DNA from: Enterobacter cloacae subsp. cloacae ATCC 13047
GTDB lineage: Bacteria > Pseudomonadota > Gammaproteobacteria > Enterobacterales > Enterobacteriaceae
DNA length: 64,000 nucleotides
Direction of reading: 5' to 3'
NCBI RefSeq assembly: GCF_000025565.1
Contig: NC_014121.1
Location: forward strand, 3,162,001 to 3,226,000
Shown here: positions 58,580-64,000 of the stretch, one piece after another
How the letters are laid out: the number at the start of each line of letters is the position of its first letter
How positions within the stretch are numbered: the stretch's first letter is position 1
Position numbers and translations under genes: made by a program
Notes under the pieces: model-generated
Told to the model about the DNA's origin: nothing
The model's input: only the letters and a program-made list of their open reading frames with translations
The model's database searches: none

Positions 58580-58596
58580 GTTCGTCTGAGACGAAC
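58580..58596. promoter_or_regulatory. 17-base palindrome between ybdF and nfsB
   Basis: GTTCGTCT-G-AGACGAAC, a perfect eight-base inverted repeat with a one-base centre, three bases after the ybdF stop and 100 bases before nfsB. Too short a loop for a standard terminator; it looks like an operator for a dimeric regulator. Factor unknown. Confidence 0.5.
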
Positions 58597-58697
58597 AGTA
58601 TAAGCGCTCGAATCGCACTTATCTTTTTCCGCGTCTCGCTGTAATCTGCTCTCCTTTCGCGCCCGCGTGCGGGCGAATTTCATTACCAGGAGTTGTT

Positions 58698-59351
58698 ATG
58701 GATATTATTTCTGTCGCCCTGAAACGCCACTCCACCAAGGCGTTCGACCCCGCTAAAAAACTGACCGCAGACGAAGCGGAAAAGATCAAAACCCTGCTGC
58801 AATACAGCCCGTCCAGCACCAACTCCCAGCCGTGGCACTTTATTGTCGCCAGCACCGAGGAAGGTAAAGCTCGCGTGGCGAAATCTGCCGCAGGCACTTA
58901 CGTCTTCAACGAGCGCAAAATGCTGGACGCTTCTCACGTGGTGGTGTTCTGCGCGAAAACCGCGATGGATGATGCCTGGCTGGAACGCGTGGTGGATCAG
59001 GAAGAAGCCGATGGCCGTTTCAACACGCCAGAAGCCAAAGCGGCGAACCATAAAGGTCGTACCTACTTCGCTGACATGCACCGTGTGGATCTGAAAGATG
59101 ACGACCAGTGGATGGCGAAACAGGTTTATCTGAACGTGGGTAACTTCCTGCTGGGCGTGGCTGCACTGGGCCTGGATGCGGTACCGATTGAAGGTTTCGA
59201 CGCCGCGATCCTCGACGAAGAGTTCGGCCTGAAAGAGAAAGGTTTCACCAGCCTGGTGGTGGTGCCGGTTGGGCATCACAGCGTGGAAGATTTCAACGCC
59301 ACGCTGCCAAAATCTCGCCTGCCGCTGAGCACGATTGTGACTGAGTGCTAA
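58698..59351 (+). CDS. nfsB: Oxygen-insensitive NAD(P)H nitroreductase NfsB
   Basis: A 217-residue FMN-dependent nitroreductase that reduces nitrofurans, nitroaromatics and quinones by two electrons; it activates nitrofurantoin-type drugs. FMN-binding segments [20 protein letters not shown] and the PIEGFD region are intact. From memory very close to the crystallised E. cloacae nitroreductase, which supports the genus call. The gene is intact, and a good AGGAG site precedes it. Confidence 0.97.
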   Translation: MDIISVALKRHSTKAFDPAKKLTADEAEKIKTLLQYSPSSTNSQPWHFIVASTEEGKARVAKSAAGTYVFNERKMLDASHVVVFCAKTAMDDAWLERVVDQEEADGRFNTPEAKAANHKGRTYFADMHRVDLKDDDQWMAKQVYLNVGNFLLGVAALGLDAVPIEGFDAAILDEEFGLKEKGFTSLVVVPVGHHSVEDFNATLPKSRLPLSTIVTEC

Positions 59352-59357
59352 TCAGTA

Positions 59358-59384
59358 CTGGCACGCTGGATCCCGGCGTGCCAG
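59358..59384. terminator. Hairpin between nfsB and the toxin-antitoxin pair
   Basis: Nine-base stem CTGGCACGC / GCGTGCCAG with a nine-base loop, six bases after the nfsB stop and before the convergent antitoxin gene. No clear T run on either side; probable bidirectional 3'-end hairpin. Confidence 0.5.
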
Positions 59385-59387
59385 CTG

Positions 59388-59675
59388 TTAATAAAGCGTG
59401 ATCTGCGGATGCTTTACCCCACACACCAGCGCATAACGCGTTAAGGTATCCAGACTGGCTCGTGTGATATTTGCTTCCATTCGTGAAACCGTTGGCGCGC
59501 TAACCCCCATCCTCTCTGCCACCTGCGCACGCGTCAGTCCGGCCTGGTTTCGCCATTGCGCCAGCATGTCACGCAGACGCGCTTTACGCTCTTCCGCATC
59601 AAAAGATGCCTGTACCTCGGAATCACTTAATAACTCTGCTCTTAATTCGTCCCAGTTAATAATCTTCTTGCTCAT
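59388..59675 (-). CDS. Xre-type antitoxin of a HigBA-like pair
   Basis: A 95-residue antitoxin with a helix-turn-helix at about 42-75 (GLTRAQVAERMGVSAPTVSRMEANI). It follows the toxin gene and overlaps it by 20 bases; in HigBA-type loci the antitoxin comes second and represses the shared promoter. The acidic N-terminal half would bind the toxin. Confidence 0.88.
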   Translation of the reverse strand: MSKKIINWDELRAELLSDSEVQASFDAEERKARLRDMLAQWRNQAGLTRAQVAERMGVSAPTVSRMEANITRASLDTLTRYALVCGVKHPQITLY

Positions 59676-59985
59676 CTAACATCTCCTGTTGTCTCTTCAG
59701 TGCCAGACGGATTTCAGCGGAGGGGGTTTTTTGCGTCTTCTTAATAAAGACCCGCAACAGAAAAATGGTCTTCTCCCGTTGATAGACATAAATTCCGCGA
59801 CTATGGAGCAGCCCAATTGTTCTTATTTCAAACAAGCCATGTGGCAACGGCTTGCTATCAGGCTCCCTCAATGCGGTTGGATGAGTACGCAATTTATCTA
59901 GCTGGCGAATCAACTTCGCCTGTACCACCGCAGGCAATGCGAGGATCTCCTCCCGAACCGCATGATGAACGATAAGTCTGAACAT
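59656..59985 (-). CDS. RelE/HigB-type (Gp49-like) toxin
   Basis: A 109-residue RelE-superfamily toxin: VQAKLIRQLDKLRTHPTAL, the core PLPHGLFEIRTIG and the C-terminal IFLLRVFIKKTQKTPSAEIRLA typical of Gp49/HigB mRNA interferases. First gene of the pair; intact. Located in the insertion between nfsB and ybdG. Confidence 0.88.
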   Translation of the reverse strand: MFRLIVHHAVREEILALPAVVQAKLIRQLDKLRTHPTALREPDSKPLPHGLFEIRTIGLLHSRGIYVYQREKTIFLLRVFIKKTQKTPSAEIRLALKRQQEMLDEQEDY

Positions 59986-60124
59986 GGTTATTCATCCCTG
60001 ACGATATTAACATATAAGGCAATTTGCATTAAAGGCTAATTTCACCTTTCGTGATTTACCTTACACGTTTGCGCCAGGATCAACCGAGTCCACGTCGATT
60101 CCCTGAATCCTTCTCGCAAAAAAC

Positions 60125-61159
60125 TTACCTGGCCGGGTTACCGGCGTGCCAGATTCGTTCTGCATAGCGCCCAATCACCGCCAGCGACGCCGCGAGGAGC
60201 AGGAAGAACACCACTTTGTTCATCCCGTCCCAGAAGTATTCGAAGTAGCGGGTGTAGAGGTTAATGGCGAGGAAGGTCAGGCCAAAACCGCGCAGCATGC
60301 CGTCGTCGGTTTTAAGGCTGATGTAAATGCAGAGCACCGCCGCCACGGCGAACAGCAGCGCCCACGGCAGCAGCGAAGCCTGCGTAACGCCATACCAGTT
60401 ATCGATATCGTAGTTGCCGAAAATCGACATGATCCACAGGGCGACAAACAGATACGTGAGCCCCATCGCTTTGCTGGTCGTGTATAGATGGCGCGCCTGT
60501 AGCCTTCCGCGCAGCAGCCAGCACAGTGCCAGCAGCGCACCGCCGAAGAAGATAAAGCGTACCGGGTAGTTCATTCCCAGCCAGTAGGCGCCCCAGCCGG
60601 ACATATAGCCCGTCTCCGCACCAAACCAGTTACCGAGTGAGAGCAGAAAAAACAGCCACACCAGGCCAGAGCGACCAAAGAAGCCCACCAGCCCGTAAAC
60701 CGCACATCCCGCCAGGAACAGCGGTGCGATATGGCCGCTGCCGTTATCCAGACGCTCCCCGAGTTGCCAGAGTGCGATGGCGGTAAAGAGCACGCCGAGA
60801 AAAAGCATGGCTTCAGTGCTGTAATGCCACTGGGTTTCACGCCGCTGTCGGCTGAAGCCCCACAGATAAAACAGCACGGCAACCAGCGCAGGCAGCCCGA
60901 TGCGGGCGATGGAGGAGAAAGAGAAGAATGCAATAATGCGCGCCATCAGTTCACTGTCGGAGAACAGGCTGCCGATAGCAATAATCACGCAGGCCAGCGC
61001 CGTCCAGAAGGCATAGCGGCTGAGCCGCTGCCAGTCCATGGTGACGCGTGTCAAGGTGCCCGCCAGACGCTGATGCTCGTCAGCGCTTAATGTGCCTTCC
61101 TGCTGCCATTCGTTGAGCGCGCGGCGCAAAAGCCGCTCCTGTTTTCGGGTTACCTTCAT
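60125..61159 (-). CDS. DUF2157-type multispan membrane protein
   Basis: A 344-residue inner-membrane protein with a short cytoplasmic N-terminal helix (about 1-40, RKQERLLRRALNEWQQEGTLSADEHQRL) and about ten membrane segments, resembling the DUF2157 family of unknown function. The ATG at 61157-61159 overlaps the stop of the upstream Xre-type regulator (ATGA), which implies coupled translation and joint control. Confidence 0.8.
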   Translation of the reverse strand: MKVTRKQERLLRRALNEWQQEGTLSADEHQRLAGTLTRVTMDWQRLSRYAFWTALACVIIAIGSLFSDSELMARIIAFFSFSSIARIGLPALVAVLFYLWGFSRQRRETQWHYSTEAMLFLGVLFTAIALWQLGERLDNGSGHIAPLFLAGCAVYGLVGFFGRSGLVWLFFLLSLGNWFGAETGYMSGWGAYWLGMNYPVRFIFFGGALLALCWLLRGRLQARHLYTTSKAMGLTYLFVALWIMSIFGNYDIDNWYGVTQASLLPWALLFAVAAVLCIYISLKTDDGMLRGFGLTFLAINLYTRYFEYFWDGMNKVVFFLLLAASLAVIGRYAERIWHAGNPAR

Positions 61160-62025
61160 TTTGCCTGCTCCGCCAGCCATTCCATCGCCCTCTCCCCCGC
61201 GTCATCCACCGGCAGATAGACCAGCAGCCGCGATCCATTACGCGGTGCAGAGTACCAGTACATCTGCTGCAGGGTAAACTCGCCCAGCTCAGGATGGGTA
61301 AACAGCTTGAGCTGATTCTCCACTCCGCGCACGTCGTTGCGCTGATGCCACAGGGTTTTAAATTCCTCAGACACTGCAAAGAATCGCGCCAGTTTCGCTT
61401 CCCACAGCGGATCGCCCCGGTGCTCGGCCATCGCCGCGCGGAAATAGGAGACAAAGATCGGCAGCACGTCGTCACGCTTGCCAAGCCGCGCACGCCATGC
61501 GGGATGGGTGAGGAAAAGATAAATACAGTTGCGATCTTCCGGCGGGATCGCATTGAAATCGACGCCCATTAAGTGCCCGAAGCTGTCGTTCCACGCCACG
61601 ATATCGAAGTTGGGTTTCTGGATGCTGGCGGGTTTCGGCATGAGGGTATCAAGCAGGCGACGCGTGCCCTCGCTGATCCCCTCGCAGCCCGTCGCCTGTG
61701 GCGCTTCACCCGGCGGCAATCCGGCCAGCACAAAAAGGTGGCGCGTCTCGGTCGGGGTGCATTGCAGCGCTTTTGCCACTGCCGCCATCACGGTGCTGGA
61801 GGGATTAACATCTCTGCCCTGCTCCAGCCACGTGTACCAGGTCACGCCCACGTCAGCCAGCAAAGCCACCTCTTCACGGCGCAGCCCCGGCGTGCGGCGG
61901 CGGCCGCTGCGCGGCAATCCAAGACGCTGTGGATCAAGGCTCTCACGCCGGGCGCGTAAAAATGCCCCCAGCTGTTTTCGCGTGTCGTCCTTGAGTGAGA
62001 CAACAGGTTCAGACATCAGCGCCAT
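61156..62025 (-). CDS. Xre-family regulator with MmyB-like ligand domain
   Basis: A 289-residue regulator. The N-terminal helix-turn-helix (about 14-82, RRTPGLRREEVALLADVGVTWYTWLEQGRDVNPS) is followed by a C-terminal MmyB-like PAS-type domain (about 105-280), a layout in which a fatty-acid-like ligand is bound in relatives. It is divergent from a DHA2 efflux gene and coupled to a membrane protein. A palindrome at 62050 is its likely operator. An alternative ATG lies three codons downstream. Confidence 0.87.
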   Translation of the reverse strand: MALMSEPVVSLKDDTRKQLGAFLRARRESLDPQRLGLPRSGRRRTPGLRREEVALLADVGVTWYTWLEQGRDVNPSSTVMAAVAKALQCTPTETRHLFVLAGLPPGEAPQATGCEGISEGTRRLLDTLMPKPASIQKPNFDIVAWNDSFGHLMGVDFNAIPPEDRNCIYLFLTHPAWRARLGKRDDVLPIFVSYFRAAMAEHRGDPLWEAKLARFFAVSEEFKTLWHQRNDVRGVENQLKLFTHPELGEFTLQQMYWYSAPRNGSRLLVYLPVDDAGERAMEWLAEQAK

Positions 62026-62049
62026 AACTCCCCCTGCATGGTAGTGCCA

Positions 62050-62075
62050 GTACCAGTATAAGCAAGAACTGGTAC
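62050..62075. promoter_or_regulatory. Inverted repeat, probable operator of the MFS/Xre pair
   Basis: GTACCAGT (62050-62057) and ACTGGTAC (62068-62075), a perfect eight-base inverted repeat with a ten-base centre, in the divergent gap between the Xre-type regulator and the DHA2 MFS gene. A related word CAGTACC recurs just to the left. Confidence 0.6.
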
Positions 62076-62132
62076 CCGTTTATCAGATCGTTGATGCTAC
62101 GACCATCTGTTGAATGACGCAATGGAGTTACC

Positions 62133-63569
62133 ATGAATACGTCAGTTGTTTCACCGGGTCGCGCAGGCCTGATATTGCTGTTAACCGGCCAGATGCTGCC
62201 GCTGATTGATACCTCGATCACCAACGTGGCGCTGGACGCTATCACCCACTCCTTGCACGCCACCGCCACCGAACTGGAGCTGATTGTCGCGCTCTACGGC
62301 GTGGCCTTCGCCGTCTGCCTTGCCCTTGGCAGCAAGCTCGGGGATAACCTCGGGCGCCGTCGTCTGTTTATGTGGGGCGTGGCAAGTTTTGGCCTGGCGT
62401 CGCTGCTGTGTGGAATGGCGGGAACCATTGAGCAACTGCTTGCTGCGCGCATCATTCAGGGCGCAGGAGCGGCGCTGATCGTGCCACAAATCCTTGCCAC
62501 GCTGCACGTGACGCTAAAAGGCACGGCCCATGCGAAAGCGATCAGCCTGTTTGGCGGTATCGGCGGCATTGCGTTTATCGTCGGGCAGATGGGCGGCGGC
62601 TGGCTGGTGTCGGCAGATATCGCCGGGCTGGGCTGGCGTAACGCCTTCTTTATCAACGTGCCCATCTGTCTGGTGGTTCTGGGCTTGAGCCGTCGCTATG
62701 TGCCGGAAACCCGTCGCGAAACCCCGTCGCGCATTGACTGGACGGGCATCGTCCTGCTGGCCGTCATTCTCTGCTGCCTGCTGTTTCCAATGGCCCTCGG
62801 CCCGCAGTGGCACTGGTCCTGGCCGCTGAAGGCCGCACTGATGGCGATTATCCCGCTGGGGTATCTGATGGTCTTAAATGCCCGTAAAAAAGAGCGTGAG
62901 GATGCCCATCCGCTGATCCCGCCGCGTCTGATGCAGCTTCGCAGCATCCGCTTTGGCGTGCTGATTGCGCTGCTCTTTTTCAGCGTCTGGTCCGGGTTTA
63001 TGTTCTGTATGGCGCTGACCATGCAAACCGGTCTGGGAATGGCACCGTGGCAGTCGGGGAACAGTTTTATCGCCCTGGGGGTGACCTATTTTATATCGGC
63101 ATGGTTTGCCCCGCGTCTGATTGCCCGCTACAGCACCAGCTCGATTCTGCTGACCGGGCTGGCGATTCAGATTATCGGCCTGCTGGCGCTGATTGCCACC
63201 TTCCGTCTCTGGGGCATGGACAACACGGCGCTGACGCTGGCACCGGCAACCGGGCTGGTTGGCTATGGGCAGGCGCTGATCGTCAACAGCTTCTACCGCA
63301 TCGGGATGCGCGACATTCAGCCTGACGATGCCGGGGCGGCCAGCGCGATTTTAAGTACGCTGCAGCAGGCCGCCCTGGGGCTTGGCCCGGCGATTTTTGG
63401 TGCGATCCTGCTGCACGCGCTGCAAAACCACCACGGCGATTACACCCAGGCGATTAACGTCTTCCTCGCCGTGGAAACCGGCATGATGATCGTGCTGGGG
63501 CTGGCAACGTTACGTATGCGCCATCGTCTGTGCCTGCTGGTGGTGAAAACCTGCCACGCCACCAAATAA
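62133..63569 (+). CDS. DHA2-family (14-span) MFS drug exporter
   Basis: A 478-residue major facilitator of the EmrB/QacA (DHA2) group. Motif D1 is seen in [16 protein letters not shown], motif A in [17 protein letters not shown] and the antiporter motif C region in [16 protein letters not shown]. Fourteen segments are expected. It should export a toxic compound by proton antiport. Divergent from the Xre/MmyB-type regulator with a palindromic operator candidate between. Confidence 0.92.
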   Translation: MNTSVVSPGRAGLILLLTGQMLPLIDTSITNVALDAITHSLHATATELELIVALYGVAFAVCLALGSKLGDNLGRRRLFMWGVASFGLASLLCGMAGTIEQLLAARIIQGAGAALIVPQILATLHVTLKGTAHAKAISLFGGIGGIAFIVGQMGGGWLVSADIAGLGWRNAFFINVPICLVVLGLSRRYVPETRRETPSRIDWTGIVLLAVILCCLLFPMALGPQWHWSWPLKAALMAIIPLGYLMVLNARKKEREDAHPLIPPRLMQLRSIRFGVLIALLFFSVWSGFMFCMALTMQTGLGMAPWQSGNSFIALGVTYFISAWFAPRLIARYSTSSILLTGLAIQIIGLLALIATFRLWGMDNTALTLAPATGLVGYGQALIVNSFYRIGMRDIQPDDAGAASAILSTLQQAALGLGPAIFGAILLHALQNHHGDYTQAINVFLAVETGMMIVLGLATLRMRHRLCLLVVKTCHATK

Positions 63570-63633
63570 GCCGCGAATTTGCATAATAGATCCGCAGCCG
63601 CCATTATGGGGCTGCATCAATACAGGAGACGTT

Positions 63634-64000
63634 ATGCAGGAATTAATTGCTCAGGTTGAAGAGTTAGGGATTGAAATTAATCACACCACCTCGTTAGTGA
63701 TTATCTTTGGTATTATTTTTCTTACCGCCATCATTGTTCATTTTATTCTACACAAAGTGGTGCTCCGCGCTTTCGAGAAACGCGCGCAGGCCAGCAGCCA
63801 TTTATGGTTGCAGATCATTACGCAGAACAAGTTATTTCACCGCCTGGCGTTTACCCTTCAGGGGATAATCGTCAACGTTCAGGCGGTACTGTGGCTGCAC
63901 AAAGGCAGCGAAGCAGCGGAAATGCTCACCACCTGCGCGAAGCTGTGGGTGATGGTGTATGCCCTGCTCTCTTTCTTCTCGCTGCTGGACGTGATTTTTA
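63634..64000 (+). CDS. ybdG: Mechanosensitive channel YbdG, N-terminal part only
   Basis: The first 122 residues of YbdG, a MscS-family mechanosensitive channel of miniconductance; the gene runs off the right edge. Three membrane segments are visible (about 19-40, 70-90, 100-122). The ATG at 63634 has ACAGGAGA in front. Its position after nfsB in the same neighbourhood as in E. coli closes the conserved backbone. Confidence 0.93.
   Translation, partial: MQELIAQVEELGIEINHTTSLVIIFGIIFLTAIIVHFILHKVVLRAFEKRAQASSHLWLQIITQNKLFHRLAFTLQGIIVNVQAVLWLHKGSEAAEMLTTCAKLWVMVYALLSFFSLLDVIF

Overview
The window is a chromosomal segment of a member of the Enterobacteriaceae, most likely an Enterobacter of the cloacae group. 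The evidence is a complete, syntenic ent-fep-fes enterobactin locus, a romA-ramA/ramR multidrug-regulation locus (present in Enterobacter, Klebsiella and Salmonella, absent from E. coli), a butanediol (budRABC) cluster and an NfsB protein that from memory is close to the E. cloacae nitroreductase. No database search was possible; names rest on recognition of the proteins and of gene order.

Layout. (1) 1-20.5 kb: the 5' end of cstA, an M20 peptidase gene inserted beside it, then the enterobactin system: entCEBAH biosynthesis, fepB, entS exporter, fepDGC importer, entF-ybdZ-fes, fepA receptor and entD. Three divergent promoters carry visible Fur-box sequences. (2) 20.5-27.4 kb: an orphan Xre-type regulator, the choline-to-glycine-betaine genes betT/betIBA with a BetI-type operator, and a cold-shock-domain protein. 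(3) 27.5-31.8 kb: budA-budB-budC (acetoin/2,3-butanediol) and the divergent LysR regulator. (4) 31.9-46.1 kb: an accessory island. It starts with a relic of a P4-like satellite phage (a CI/C4-type antisense RNA flanked by two complementary target sites, then a 151-residue ORF). Next come an IS903-type element that interrupts an AT-rich gene, a decayed higB with intact higA, and a run of AT-rich immunity-type genes (Imm10-like, three SUKH-like, one orphan nuclease-tip relic). These lie downstream of a 1418-residue PAAR-Rhs effector with a GHH/HNH-type nuclease tip and its Eag chaperone. A second, divergent PAAR/PAAR-like effector cassette with a hydrophobic C-terminus and a small membrane protein follows, bounded by truncated HlyD and AraC genes. 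(5) 46.1-64 kb: core genes interleaved with accessory ones: a PanE-like reductase, ybdK, an RND pump, a P2-type cation ATPase, a 36-residue membrane ORF, ybdJ, ramA-romA/ramR, ybdF, nfsB, a higBA-like toxin-antitoxin pair, a membrane protein coupled to an Xre regulator, a DHA2 MFS pump and the 5' end of ybdG.

How the parts work together. The first region makes, exports, recaptures and hydrolyses enterobactin under iron control. The bet genes serve osmoprotection and the bud genes neutral fermentation. The island is an interbacterial-competition locus: two putative type VI-delivered PAAR effectors with adjacent immunity candidates, plus a stack of orphan immunity genes and toxin relics that looks like the record of past toxin-tip replacements. 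No type VI structural genes lie in the window. The last third is rich in drug-resistance functions (RamA/RamR, RND and MFS pumps, NfsB).

Relative to the E. coli order (cstA-ent...fepA-entD-ybdK-ybdJ-ybdF-nfsB-ybdG), the same backbone is present, but blocks have been inserted between entD and ybdK, ybdK and ybdJ, ybdJ and ybdF, and nfsB and ybdG.
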